64,000 bases of DNA from Nitrospira sp. (GTDB lineage Bacteria > Nitrospirota > Nitrospiria > Nitrospirales > UBA8639), in contig CP058931.1 of the NCBI GenBank assembly GCA_024760505.1, forward strand, positions 124,001 through 188,000. Direction: 5' to 3'. The position numbers and the translations under genes are program-made. Of the stretch, positions 1-9,036 are shown in pieces. Every line of letters starts with the position of its first letter. Position 1 is the first letter of the stretch. The notes under the pieces are model-generated. The model was not told the origin of the DNA. It did no database searches and worked only from the letters and a program-made list of their open reading frames with translations.

Positions 1-109
1 ACCGCCCATCCCAATAGAGAGAGGCAAGGAGGTTGACGGAGAGGACGACAACCAAAAAGACCAAGACATTAATCAACCCTAGTCTGGCAAACCCCACCGG
101 TCTTTTCAG
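1..109 (-). CDS. N-terminal fragment of a membrane-anchored protein (cut by window edge)
   Basis: An open minus-strand frame runs off the left edge of the window. It reads a short basic stretch (LKRPVGFARLG) followed by about 20 hydrophobic residues (LINVLVFLVVVLSVNLLA) and then SLYWDGR. This is the typical layout of a type II membrane anchor or uncleaved signal sequence. The start is unclear. An AAGGGAG-like ribosome site lies 7 bases before a CTG at 109, and the next standard start in frame is a GTG at 97. The upstream in-frame stop lies just before the ribosome site, so the gene cannot begin much earlier. No family can be named from 36 residues. Confidence 0.45.
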   Translation of the reverse strand, partial: MKRPVGFARLGLINVLVFLVVVLSVNLLASLYWDGR

Positions 110-340
110 TACTTTTCTCCCTTCATCTCCTTAATCCATTTAACAACCATCTCACCCTATAACTTAAAGAACGCCTTCGCGTTTTCTTAATTCATTGCCA
201 TAAAGATAAAGTAAGCTCTTTTTTCCCGGCTCTCCTACCTTCAATACCTTCCATGTGCCTCACCAAGTATAGAGAAAGTGGTTCGCGAAATGCCGACCTC
301 GAAGTCGCAGCACACTCCCATTCAAAACTTTGGCATTTCA

Positions 341-847
341 CTAATATTTCATGTCCACATCCACATGGGTCACTTCCCCATTCACCTCGAAAGAGGATTC
401 TTCAAAATTCGGAGCAGCTAAAAATAACGAGGGATTTTTCGACACACCAAACCCTTCGGTAGGCAAGCCAATCAGATTACGGTCAAATTTATGATTGTCG
501 TTTTCATCATGATAGACAACCACGGCATATTTTCCATCCATCGGTGCAGCCAAACACATGGTCATAGAACCTTGTTGGGCAGGTTCCCGTTCTTTATCAG
601 CCCTGGCTCCCTTGACTAAAAAACTCTCCGGATCAGGTCCATACAGGACCGCCTTAAGAGATCCTGCAGCGCTTTTGATTCCATGCACATGAATGTGAAT
701 GGGCTTCCCTTCAGAGGGGCAGGTATTAACCGGTAGCTGCAACCCTTCACCGAAACTTGCCGAACCACTGAGCAACAACACTATCCAAAAAATAGACAGG
801 CCAACCCCATTTGGTCGCGAACAGGCAGTGCTCGGAAACATCTTCAC
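341..847 (-). CDS. Secreted DUF2141 family protein
   Basis: This 168-residue protein begins with a signal peptide: basic residues, then a hydrophobic run (GLSIFWIVLLLSGSASFG). The mature part matches DUF2141 (PF09912): a beta-rich domain with the family hallmark YHDENDNHKFDRNLIGLPTEG near the C-terminus, followed by the GFGVSKN segment. The acidic Asp/Asn loop looks like a possible Ca2+ site, but no function is established for the family. It is probably periplasmic or outside the cell. It lies about 90 bases downstream of lspA on the same strand and could be cotranscribed, although nothing links it to lipoprotein processing. Family confidence is high; function is unknown. Confidence 0.8.
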   Translation of the reverse strand: MKMFPSTACSRPNGVGLSIFWIVLLLSGSASFGEGLQLPVNTCPSEGKPIHIHVHGIKSAAGSLKAVLYGPDPESFLVKGARADKEREPAQQGSMTMCLAAPMDGKYAVVVYHDENDNHKFDRNLIGLPTEGFGVSKNPSLFLAAPNFEESSFEVNGEVTHVDVDMKY

Positions 848-933
848 CCTCCATACTTACACATGAACATCATATGATGAGAGCAAAATAAGCGGGTACA
901 CACGTGACTCGCAACTGCAGATAATCCGGAAGA

Positions 934-1455
934 TTAAAGAGGAGGATTTTCTTGAGGGGTCAAGTTGGGTTTCCGTTTTTCAAAGGCAAACAGCAGGAGA
1001 AGAGAGCACACCCCCACGCTAATCGCCGAATCGGCCACATTGAAAGCGGGCCAATGGTAGCCATTGATATAGAAATCTAAAAAATCGATGACCTCTCCAT
1101 ATTGCAGGCGATCGATAAAATTTCCAATCGCACCCCCAAAAATAGACGCGATGGTCATTTGCCCCCACCAATCGTGAGGTTCCAGCCGTAAGAAGATGGT
1201 GATTAATAATCCCATGGCAAAGAGGGAAGTCAGGAAAAAGAAAATGAGCCTAAACCCGCTGCTGGTTGTGCCCATGATCCCAAATGCGGCGCCAGGATTC
1301 CTGATGTAGGTCAAAGAAAAATATCCCGGAATAATGGGGATGGATTCATGAAGATACATCGAACTGGCAATATAATACTTGGTAACCTGGTCAAGGCTTA
1401 TGATGGACGCGACGACGAGGCCTAACAACACAAACCGATGAATGCCCCCGCTCAT
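934..1455 (-). CDS. lspA: Lipoprotein signal peptidase (signal peptidase II)
   Basis: LspA is the inner-membrane aspartyl protease that removes signal peptides from prolipoproteins after Cys lipidation. The 173 residues show four hydrophobic segments. The conserved blocks are DQVTKYY near the N-terminus, RNPGAAFG, the first catalytic region GNFIDRLQYGEVIDFLDF, and the second, FNVADSAISVG; the Asp residues of the last two form the catalytic pair. I place the start at the ATG at 1455, which overlaps the ileS stop as ATGA and has GGAGG 7 bases upstream. The longer frame reaching back into ileS has no such signal. Tight coupling of ileS and lspA is common in bacteria. Several lipoproteins in this window (bamD-like, TlpA-like, two BamE-like) are likely substrates. 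Confidence 0.95.
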   Translation of the reverse strand: MSGGIHRFVLLGLVVASIISLDQVTKYYIASSMYLHESIPIIPGYFSLTYIRNPGAAFGIMGTTSSGFRLIFFFLTSLFAMGLLITIFLRLEPHDWWGQMTIASIFGGAIGNFIDRLQYGEVIDFLDFYINGYHWPAFNVADSAISVGVCSLLLLFAFEKRKPNLTPQENPPL

Positions 1456-4310
1456 CCCAACGCCTCCACGCATCGCCCGCAGAGGGTTGGATGTTGAGCC
1501 TGTGAGCCCACATCCTGGCGGATATTCCAACATCGATCACATTTGGTGCCTTCGGCTTTGACGACCTCAATCGCCAAACCGAGACTCGCCTCTACCAAGT
1601 CGGCTCCAGGCAGGGTCACAACCTTTTCCACCTTCACGCACGAGACAATAAACAGTGCAGGCAAATCGATGAGGTAGCGATTGAGCAACGAAGAGTTGGG
1701 TTCAGTCGCATGCAAGATCACGGTGGCATCCAGGGAAGAACCAATCACCTTGTCCCGTCTCGACTTCTCTAAGGCGAATTGCACCTTACCCCGAACTTGG
1801 AACAAGTAGGTCCACGTCGTGTGGAACTGGGGGTCTTGAAAGACGGTGGGGGATTCCGGAAAATCGGCCAAATGCACACTAACCCGTTTAGATCCTTCTT
1901 TCGTGGATTCCGGAAGAACCTGCCAGATTTCTTCAGCCGTAAAGCTCAGGATAGGCGCCATGAGCCTGGCTAAGGCTGACACAATTTCATACAAGACCGT
2001 TTGAGACCCACGCCGGAGCGGCGAGTTCGCCGGAAAGGTATACAACCGGTCCTTCAAGATATCCAGGTAGGTCGCACTCATATCCGTGGAACAAAAATAA
2101 TCCCACTCATGCACAACCTGTCGAAATTGAAATTGGGCATATCCCTTTTTCACATTGTCGATCAGTTGCCCGAGCCGCCAGAGTGCCCATTGATCCAGTT
2201 CCGGCAAATCGCCATGGGGCACGGAATGAACGCCTGGCTCAAAATCATACAGGTTACTCAGAAGGAACCGGCAGGTATTACGCACCTTACGATACGCATC
2301 CGTCAATTGTTTTAAAATCTCTTTGGAGATACGCAGATCTTCCTGATAATCCTGCGAGGCCACCCATAGTCGCAGAATTTCCGCACCAGACTCTTTGATG
2401 ATTTCTTGTGGGGTCACGACATTGCCTGCCGATTTCGACATTTTCTTGCCTTCCCCATCCAAAACAAACCCATGCGTGAGCACGGCCCGATAGGGCGCTT
2501 GTTCATCCGTCGTCACGGACGTCAAAAGGGAACTGTGGAACCACCCCCGATGTTGATCGGACCCTTCAAGATAGAGGTCCGCCGGATACCAGCCTTCGCC
2601 CCGAGGCCTCAACACGGCCGCATGACTCACGCCCGATTCAAACCAGACATCTAAAATATCATGTTCTTTTTTAAACGACCCATGGCCGCATTGCACGCAT
2701 GTGATTCCATGCGGAAGTAATTCCTCGGCGGATCGACTAAACCAAATGTCGGCTCCACTCTCCTGCATTTGAACACTGATATGCTCAATCACATTATGAT
2801 CAGCAAGCGGAGTCGAACAACTTTCGCACGAAAACGCGGGAATGGGGGTCCCCCACATGCGTTGCCGGGATAAGCACCAATCCGGACGGTTCACAATCAT
2901 GCCATAAATACGATCTCGCCCCCGCTCAGGAATCCATTGAACTTTATCAATTTCGTTCAGGGCTTTCCGACGAAGATCGGCTACCTCCATGGACACAAAC
3001 CATTGGTGGGTAGCCCGAAAGATGACCGGTTGCTTACAGCGCCAACAATGTGGATAAGAATGCTCGAGCTTTTTTTCGCCAACCAACAATCCTTTGGTCT
3101 TTAAGACTTCGACAATCCCGGGATTCGCTTCCAAAACGGGTTGACCGGCAAACTCAGGGAATTCATCCGTAAACCGTCCAGCATCATTGACCGGCACCAA
3201 GATTTCTAAGGGCTTCTGATCTGGAAGTATTTCGACATACGGGGATTTGTTATATTTCAAAACTAAAAGATAATCATCCATCCCATGTCCGGGAGCAATG
3301 TGGACACACCCCGTCCCTTGCTCCAATGTGACAAAATTTCCATTGAGGATGGGGACCTCTTTCTTGGCAAATGGCGGATGACACGTCCACCCCTCAAAAT
3401 CTTTTCCTTTCTTTTTGCCCAATACCTCAAATTTCTCAATGTTACAGGCCTTGGCAAATGCGTCTTCCAATCCAAGAGCCACGATGAATGCCTCTTCACC
3501 GGCTTGAAGAACGGCATAGTCAAAATCGGGATGCAGGCAAATGGCTTGATTCGCGGGAAGGGTCCAAGGGGTCGTCGTCCAGATAACAGCCGAAACGGCT
3601 TTCAACGTTTTGACTGTTGGCAGATCCAATCGTTGGTCGGAACCCATTTCAGTTGGCGAGACGGTAAAGGGAAATTTCACATACACCGACGGTGAGAGAT
3701 GATCCTCATATTCCACTTCGGCTTCAGCCAGCGCGGTTTGATCCACGGGACACCACAAGACCGGCTTCAACCCCTTATAGACCCGCCCCTTTTCAACAAA
3801 CTTCCCGAACTCCCGGACAATCGCTGCCTCATAGGCATGATCCATGGTCAGATACGGATGCTCCCAATCCCCGAACACTCCTAACCGGCGAAATTCGTCT
3901 CGTTGGATCTCAACAAATTTTTCCGCATATTCTCGGCAGAGTTTCCGGAGTTCCACGGCACTCAGATCTTTTTTCTTGGGTCCAAGTTGCTTGGTCACCT
4001 GATGCTCAATCGGCAACCCGTGACAATCCCACCCGGGAATATAGGGAGCCTGAAAACCCGCCATGGTTTTCGATTTAACAATGATGTCTTTGAGGATTTT
4101 ATTCAGGCCATGCCCGATATGAATATGCCCATTGGCATAGGGAGGGCCATCATGAAGGATATAACGTGGGCTGCCATTTCTGGCCTCCTGAATACGGTCG
4201 TACACCCGCTCCTGCTCCCACCAGGCTAATCGCTCCGGTTCTTTTTGGGGCAGGTTGGCCTTCATCGGAAACTCAGTCCGGGGAAGGTTCAATGTCGCTT
4301 TGTAGTCCAT
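1452..4310 (-). CDS. ileS: Isoleucyl-tRNA synthetase
   Basis: This class I aminoacyl-tRNA synthetase charges tRNA-Ile in the cytoplasm and edits misactivated valine. The 952 residues are the full bacterial length. The HIGH motif appears as HIHIGH within GPPYANGHIHIGHGLNK near residue 60. The editing (CP1) domain follows, with TTTPWTLPANQA. The KMSKS loop is intact (GEGKKMSKSAGNVV). The C-terminal zinc finger is present as CDRCWN and, after a short loop, CGRC, so this is the bacterial form with a zinc-binding tail. The gene ends overlapping lspA by four bases. About 175 bases of leader separate it from nadA; I see no convincing T-box there. Confidence 0.97.
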   Translation of the reverse strand: MDYKATLNLPRTEFPMKANLPQKEPERLAWWEQERVYDRIQEARNGSPRYILHDGPPYANGHIHIGHGLNKILKDIIVKSKTMAGFQAPYIPGWDCHGLPIEHQVTKQLGPKKKDLSAVELRKLCREYAEKFVEIQRDEFRRLGVFGDWEHPYLTMDHAYEAAIVREFGKFVEKGRVYKGLKPVLWCPVDQTALAEAEVEYEDHLSPSVYVKFPFTVSPTEMGSDQRLDLPTVKTLKAVSAVIWTTTPWTLPANQAICLHPDFDYAVLQAGEEAFIVALGLEDAFAKACNIEKFEVLGKKKGKDFEGWTCHPPFAKKEVPILNGNFVTLEQGTGCVHIAPGHGMDDYLLVLKYNKSPYVEILPDQKPLEILVPVNDAGRFTDEFPEFAGQPVLEANPGIVEVLKTKGLLVGEKKLEHSYPHCWRCKQPVIFRATHQWFVSMEVADLRRKALNEIDKVQWIPERGRDRIYGMIVNRPDWCLSRQRMWGTPIPAFSCESCSTPLADHNVIEHISVQMQESGADIWFSRSAEELLPHGITCVQCGHGSFKKEHDILDVWFESGVSHAAVLRPRGEGWYPADLYLEGSDQHRGWFHSSLLTSVTTDEQAPYRAVLTHGFVLDGEGKKMSKSAGNVVTPQEIIKESGAEILRLWVASQDYQEDLRISKEILKQLTDAYRKVRNTCRFLLSNLYDFEPGVHSVPHGDLPELDQWALWRLGQLIDNVKKGYAQFQFRQVVHEWDYFCSTDMSATYLDILKDRLYTFPANSPLRRGSQTVLYEIVSALARLMAPILSFTAEEIWQVLPESTKEGSKRVSVHLADFPESPTVFQDPQFHTTWTYLFQVRGKVQFALEKSRRDKVIGSSLDATVILHATEPNSSLLNRYLIDLPALFIVSCVKVEKVVTLPGADLVEASLGLAIEVVKAEGTKCDRCWNIRQDVGSQAQHPTLCGRCVEALG

Positions 4311-4485
4311 GGGGAAATTCTCAAGAATATTGGGATAAACTCAAGGCCATTCTAGCCATGCCCCTCAAACCCGTCAAACAACGCCCTTCAGTCACATCGC
4401 CACAACACATCAAAGGGAGAGAACCCCAATCTTGATATGAAAGCGCCACAAATTAAGGGAAGAAGAAACCACAAAAGGAAGGCAA

Positions 4486-5589
4486 TCAGCTCAGATCCAT
4501 CATGCGGTCCAAAGCCAGCTTGGCAAACACTTTCTCCTCGTCGGGAACTTGTATGTGATTAACCACATGGCCCTGCACGAGATTTTCCATGGCCCAACAT
4601 AAATGCGGTCCATCAATTCTGTACATGGTCGAACACCGACATACCATTGGGGAAAGGAAATAGATTTGCTTATCGGTTTGATCATGTTTCAACCGATTCA
4701 CCAAATTCAGCTCGGTTCCCACTGCCCAAATTGTTCCCGGATCGGCCTGGGTCACCGTCCGAATAATAAATTCCGTCGATCCCACCAGGTCCGCCTGATT
4801 GACCACATCTTCATGACATTCAGGGTGCACAATAACCTGAACGGCAGGATACTGCTTCCGGAAATAGGCCACGTGTGCCGGCTGGAACATCTGGTGCACA
4901 CTACAGTGTCCCTTCCAGAGAATCAGACGAGCCTTCTGTACTGTTTCCCGGGTATGTCCGCCGTTGGGTTGGAAGGGATCCCACACAATCATCTCTTCGC
5001 GGGGAAACCCCATGGCATTCGCGGTGTTCCGCCCTAAATGCTCATCGGGGAAAAAGAGAATTTTTTCTCTCCGTTTCCAGGCCCAATTCATAATCGCTTT
5101 GGCATTGGAGGAGGTACACGTCACACCGCCATGTTCCCCGCAAAAGGCTTTGAGCGCAGCAGCCGAATTCACATACACGATTGGGGTTACAGTGTCTTCT
5201 ACCGGCAAAAACCGTCCGAGCCGATCCCAGCAATCATCCACCTGTTCCATGGATGCCATATCCGCCATAGAACAGCCTGCAGCCATGTCAGGCAGAATGA
5301 CGGTTTGATTGGACCGACTCAATATGTCGGCTGTTTCAGCCATAAAATGCACCCCACAAAACACCACATAAGGATGCTCAGGGTGCTCAGCCGCATACTT
5401 GGCAAGAAGAAGAGAATCGCCTCGGAAATCGGCATGCACAATCACGTCGTCCCGCTGATAATTGTGCCCGAGCAGGAGCACGTCCGTGCCAAGTCTCCGC
5501 TTAGCCTCCACAATTCGTTCGAACAATTCCGTCTCTGGGAGAGATTGATAGTCCGCAATGGGCCGCTCTATGATGGTCGATAAGGTCAC
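4486..5589 (-). CDS. nadA: Quinolinate synthase
   Basis: NadA condenses iminoaspartate with dihydroxyacetone phosphate to form quinolinate in de novo NAD synthesis, using an oxygen-sensitive [4Fe-4S] cluster. The 367-residue length matches the long (Bacillus-type) form. Visible landmarks are LLGHNYQRDDV near residue 40, the Cys in AAGCSMADMA, the Cys in GGVTCTSSNA, HPECHEDVV, and the C-terminal MVCRCSTMYRI with its cluster-ligand Cys. Translation probably starts at a GTG (5589), with AAGGAA about 6 bases before it. No nadB or nadC is adjacent; the downstream gene on this strand is ileS, after a gap. Confidence 0.95.
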   Translation of the reverse strand: MTLSTIIERPIADYQSLPETELFERIVEAKRRLGTDVLLLGHNYQRDDVIVHADFRGDSLLLAKYAAEHPEHPYVVFCGVHFMAETADILSRSNQTVILPDMAAGCSMADMASMEQVDDCWDRLGRFLPVEDTVTPIVYVNSAAALKAFCGEHGGVTCTSSNAKAIMNWAWKRREKILFFPDEHLGRNTANAMGFPREEMIVWDPFQPNGGHTRETVQKARLILWKGHCSVHQMFQPAHVAYFRKQYPAVQVIVHPECHEDVVNQADLVGSTEFIIRTVTQADPGTIWAVGTELNLVNRLKHDQTDKQIYFLSPMVCRCSTMYRIDGPHLCWAMENLVQGHVVNHIQVPDEEKVFAKLALDRMMDLS

Positions 5590-5933
5590 GCCAAATTCCT
5601 TAAGTTAATGAGTAAATTCTTTCAGATCAGTCCTCAGCTTCACATTGATCATCTTGATCATGTCTCAATTGCATGGGAAACCAGTCTTTCATTGTAGCAA
5701 ATCATTCCCTCATGAAAAAGCCTGAATGCCTGAGAGCGAAATCCCCTTGGCCTACGTATAAGATGATCGATTCAATTTCTGCACACAACAACGTTACCGT
5801 CAAACCTTTCGGTGACACACTTTGAAATCAAAGTGATAGCGCTTTCTTTACATGAACATTTTCAGCGGTTGATCCACCATCTCGCATGGCGTGAGGGTTT
5901 GACAAGGGAAAAGACCCAGCGTTACGATGATTT
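5590..5933. other. Intergenic region, nadA / thiC leader
   Basis: These 344 bases separate the divergent nadA (minus) and the thiC riboswitch (plus). They must hold both promoters. I see no open frame with a ribosome site, no clear sigma-70 consensus pair and no repeat that I trust. Confidence 0.5.
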
Positions 5934-6021
5934 TCGCTAGGGGTGCGACACGCTGAGAGTCCCAATAAGGGGGACGACCCTCACGACCTGACCTGGATAA
6001 TACCAGCGTAGGGAAGCAGGA
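5934..6021 (+). promoter_or_regulatory. TPP riboswitch (THI element)
   Basis: The conserved thi-box elements appear in order: GGGGTGC near 5940, CTGAGA near 5953, then ACCTGACCTGGATAATACC and AGCGTAGGGAAGC up to about 6017. These form the pyrimidine-sensing and pyrophosphate-sensing helices of the thiamin pyrophosphate aptamer. The variable P3 region (AATAAGGGGGAC) is short. A terminator follows directly and thiC lies about 115 bases downstream, so TPP binding should shut off thiC by transcription termination. Confidence 0.95.
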
Positions 6022-6042
6022 GCCACGAAAGCCCGCACAAGC

Positions 6043-6082
6043 AGCCGCACTCTTTAGCTGAAAAGGGGCGGCTTTTTGTTTT
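6043..6082 (+). terminator. Intrinsic terminator, riboswitch expression platform
   Basis: The stem AGCCGC (6043-6048) pairs with GCGGCT (6068-6073) and is followed by a T-rich tract (TTTTTGTTTTTT). It sits between the TPP aptamer and thiC, so it is the likely off-switch of the riboswitch. Confidence 0.8.
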
Positions 6083-6134
6083 TTGGAATAAGCTCCCTGC
6101 ACCAATTCCCTAACCCCAGAAAGAGAGGGTTTGC

Positions 6135-8063
6135 ATGACACCAGCCCAAACCACCAGTCCTTCCACACCATCATTACACGTCATTTCGGAGGAGCCCCGC
6201 ATTCCTCTTTCTTCCTTATCGATTCAACCGTTTCCCGGCTCACAAAAAATATATCGAACCGGCTCGAGACCGGATGTACGGGTCCCTATGCGAGAAATTC
6301 ATCAAACAAGCAGTCGGAGCGTGCACGATGACACCGAAGTTCAGAACCCCCCTGTCATTGTCTATGATACCTCAGGACCCTACACGGATCCCGGGATTCA
6401 GATTGATGTGCGCAAGGGCCTTCATCCCATTAGAAAGGATTGGATCGCCGAACGTCAGGACGTCGAACCCTTGAAAGAGGTCAGCTCACGATATGGACGA
6501 ATTCGTGCAAACGATCCCGCTTTACAGGCCATCCGGTTCCATTTGCAACGCCCGCCCCTTCGGGCGAAATCAGGCCGGAACGTCACGCAATTGCATTATG
6601 CCCGGAAGGGAATCGTCACGCCGGAAATGGAATTTATTGCTATCCGGGAGAACCAAGCACGTGAAGAGCGCCTATCCGCCCAACACGGGACAGGGCACGC
6701 CTTCGGGGTAGTTCAACATCCTGGACAAAATTGGGGCGCGTCCACTCCCTCCTACATCACACCGGAGTTTGTCCGTGATGAAGTGGCTCGAGGACGGGCC
6801 ATTATTCCTGCCAATATCAATCATCCAGAAATTGAGCCTATGATTATCGGGCGCAATTTTTTGGTAAAAATCAACGCCAACATTGGAAATTCTGCCGTTA
6901 CGTCCTCTATTGAAGAAGAGGTTGAAAAATTAATCTGGTCCATCCGATGGGGAGGAGACACCGTCATGGACCTCTCCACAGGTAAAAACATCCACGAGAC
7001 CCGTGAATGGATCATACGAAATTCTCCCGTGCCCATAGGGACCGTACCCATCTACCAGGCCTTAGAAAAAGTGGGTGGGAAACCAGAGGAACTGACCTGG
7101 GAAATCTTTCGAGATACACTCGTGGAACAGGCCGAGCAAGGCGTGGATTATTTCACCATTCATGCCGGTGTTCGCCTGGCCTATGTCCCACTGACGGCCT
7201 CTCGGATGACCGGAATCGTCTCACGCGGCGGATCCATCCATGCCAAATGGTGCCTGGCTCACCATCAGGAAAACTTTACCTATACGCATTTTGAAGAAAT
7301 TTGCGAGATCATGAAAAGTTATGATGTGTCATTTAGCTTGGGAGACGGATTGCGACCGGGTTCACTGGCGGACGCCAACGATGCGGCTCAATTTGCCGAA
7401 CTGGAAACGCTGGGAGAACTCACGAAAATCGCCTGGAAGCATGACGTCCAAGTCATGATTGAGGGCCCGGGACACGTCCCCATGCAACTCATCAAAGAAA
7501 ACATGGACAAACAATTGGCTGCCTGTGACGAAGCCCCATTCTACACTCTGGGCCCGCTTACCACTGATATTGCGCCAGGCTACGACCACATCACATCCGC
7601 GATCGGCGCAGCCATGATCGGCTGGTACGGGTGCGCGATGCTGTGTTACGTCACCCCCAAAGAACATTTAGGGCTTCCTGACAAAGAAGATGTTAAAGCC
7701 GGAGTGATGGCGTACAAAATTGCGGCACATGCGGCAGATTTGGCTAAAGGCCACCCGGGGGCTCAACATCGTGACAATGCCCTCTCCCAGGCACGGTTTG
7801 AATTTCGATGGCAGGATCAATTCAATTTATCGCTTGATCCGGAAACGGCGAAGGATTTCCATGATGCCACACTCCCCGCTCAGGGGGCTAAACTGGCCCA
7901 TTTTTGCTCCATGTGTGGTCCGCATTTTTGTTCTATGAAAATCACCCAGGACGTGCGAGAGTATGCTGCGGAAAAACAATTGGCAGATGATGCCGCCCTG
8001 AAACAAGGCATGCAGGAAAAATCAGAAGAGTTCCGAAAAACCGGTGGAGACTTATATCGATAA
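6135..8063 (+). CDS. thiC: Phosphomethylpyrimidine synthase ThiC
   Basis: ThiC is a radical-SAM enzyme that rearranges aminoimidazole ribotide into hydroxymethylpyrimidine phosphate, the pyrimidine half of thiamin. The 642 residues are the usual full-length bacterial form. Landmarks are NFLVKINANIGNSAV, the SIEEEVEKLIWSIRWGGDTVMDLSTGK core, EGPGHVPMQLIKENMDKQ, and the C-terminal CSMCGPHFCSMK, which carries the CX2CX4C ligands of the non-canonical radical-SAM cluster. The N-terminal region of about 80 residues is Ser/Pro/Thr-rich and less conserved. A GAGAGG ribosome site precedes the ATG. The TPP riboswitch upstream implies feedback control by the end product. Confidence 0.97.
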   Translation: MTPAQTTSPSTPSLHVISEEPRIPLSSLSIQPFPGSQKIYRTGSRPDVRVPMREIHQTSSRSVHDDTEVQNPPVIVYDTSGPYTDPGIQIDVRKGLHPIRKDWIAERQDVEPLKEVSSRYGRIRANDPALQAIRFHLQRPPLRAKSGRNVTQLHYARKGIVTPEMEFIAIRENQAREERLSAQHGTGHAFGVVQHPGQNWGASTPSYITPEFVRDEVARGRAIIPANINHPEIEPMIIGRNFLVKINANIGNSAVTSSIEEEVEKLIWSIRWGGDTVMDLSTGKNIHETREWIIRNSPVPIGTVPIYQALEKVGGKPEELTWEIFRDTLVEQAEQGVDYFTIHAGVRLAYVPLTASRMTGIVSRGGSIHAKWCLAHHQENFTYTHFEEICEIMKSYDVSFSLGDGLRPGSLADANDAAQFAELETLGELTKIAWKHDVQVMIEGPGHVPMQLIKENMDKQLAACDEAPFYTLGPLTTDIAPGYDHITSAIGAAMIGWYGCAMLCYVTPKEHLGLPDKEDVKAGVMAYKIAAHAADLAKGHPGAQHRDNALSQARFEFRWQDQFNLSLDPETAKDFHDATLPAQGAKLAHFCSMCGPHFCSMKITQDVREYAAEKQLADDAALKQGMQEKSEEFRKTGGDLYR

Positions 8064-8183
8064 AGCGGGAAGGGTCAATGACAGAACCTGCAGAAAACCG
8101 GCAGGAATTTGTACAGAGACAAAGACCAAAACGTGATTGGCCTTTATGTTGAATAAAAACGAAATATTACCTGGAGCTCCCCT

Positions 8184-8984
8184 ATGAATCCTATTAACAT
8201 CGCTCCGTTACGAGAACGGGACATCACCCGTCACATTGCCCGGGAGTATTACAAAGAATTCGATTCACTGATTGAAAGCGATATCATTATTGTCGGAGGA
8301 GGTCCATCCGGACTCCTTTGTGCCCGCGATCTCGCCGCGATCGGCTTCCGGACTCTGCTCATCGAACAATCACTGGCTCTTGGTGGCGGCTTTTGGTCTG
8401 GGGGATTTCTCATGAATAAGGCCACGATTTGCGAACCGGCGGATCGGATTCTTGAGGAATTGGGCATACCCTTTAAACCGATTAAAGACTGCCCTGGCAT
8501 GACCATGGTTGATCCTCCTCATGTGACAAGCAGGCTCATTTCCGCCGCTTACGAAGCCGGCGTGAAGATTATGAATCTCACCAAAGTCGTCGATCTCATT
8601 CTTCGGCAAGATCAACGAATCGAGGGCGTCGTTGTCAATAATTCCACTGTGGAAATGGCCGGACATGATACTATTCACGTAGATCCCATTGCCCTTGAAA
8701 GTCAAATTGTGGTTGATGCTACCGGTCATGATGCCGTCGTGGTTAATCTCCTCCACCAACGTAATTTATATCAGAAGGTTCCTGGAAACGGAGCCATGTG
8801 GGTAGCGCGTTCTGAAGCATTGGTGGTAGAAAATACCCGTGAAATCTATCCAAATTGCTTTGTGACCGGCTTGGCCGTTGCTGCAGTTGATGGCAGTCCA
8901 CGCATGGGACCGGCGTTTGGGTCGATGTTGCTTTCCGGCCGGCGTGCAGCTGAATTAGTTCAACACAAGCTCAAAGGCGAGTAA
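8184..8984 (+). CDS. thi4: Thiazole synthase of the Thi4 type, His at the sulfur-donor position
   Basis: Thi4 proteins build the thiazole half of thiamin from NAD and glycine. The 266 residues match the archaeal/eukaryotic Thi4 fold. A Rossmann dinucleotide motif (IIVGGGPSGLLCARDLA) lies near residue 35, followed by EQSLALGGGFWSGG, the DPPHVTSRLI segment, VDATGHDAVV, and the C-terminal GSPRMGPAFGSMLLSGR. In yeast, a Cys in the block before MDP gives up its sulfur and kills the enzyme after one turnover. Here the aligned block reads DTIHVDP with His165, as in the archaeal sulfide-dependent, multiple-turnover enzymes. The gene is 120 bases after thiC, and the two together replace the need for ThiG/ThiS in this cluster. 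Confidence 0.92.
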   Translation: MNPINIAPLRERDITRHIAREYYKEFDSLIESDIIIVGGGPSGLLCARDLAAIGFRTLLIEQSLALGGGFWSGGFLMNKATICEPADRILEELGIPFKPIKDCPGMTMVDPPHVTSRLISAAYEAGVKIMNLTKVVDLILRQDQRIEGVVVNNSTVEMAGHDTIHVDPIALESQIVVDATGHDAVVVNLLHQRNLYQKVPGNGAMWVARSEALVVENTREIYPNCFVTGLAVAAVDGSPRMGPAFGSMLLSGRRAAELVQHKLKGE

Positions 8985-9036
8985 CCGCCTCTATTCCTGA
9001 TAAACACAAAAAGGACTGTGCGCAATACAATTTCCT

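Noticed and set aside
253..462. Plus-strand frame of 69 codons opposite the DUF2141 gene
   Set aside because: It overlaps the end of a well-supported gene on the other strand and has no ribosome site.
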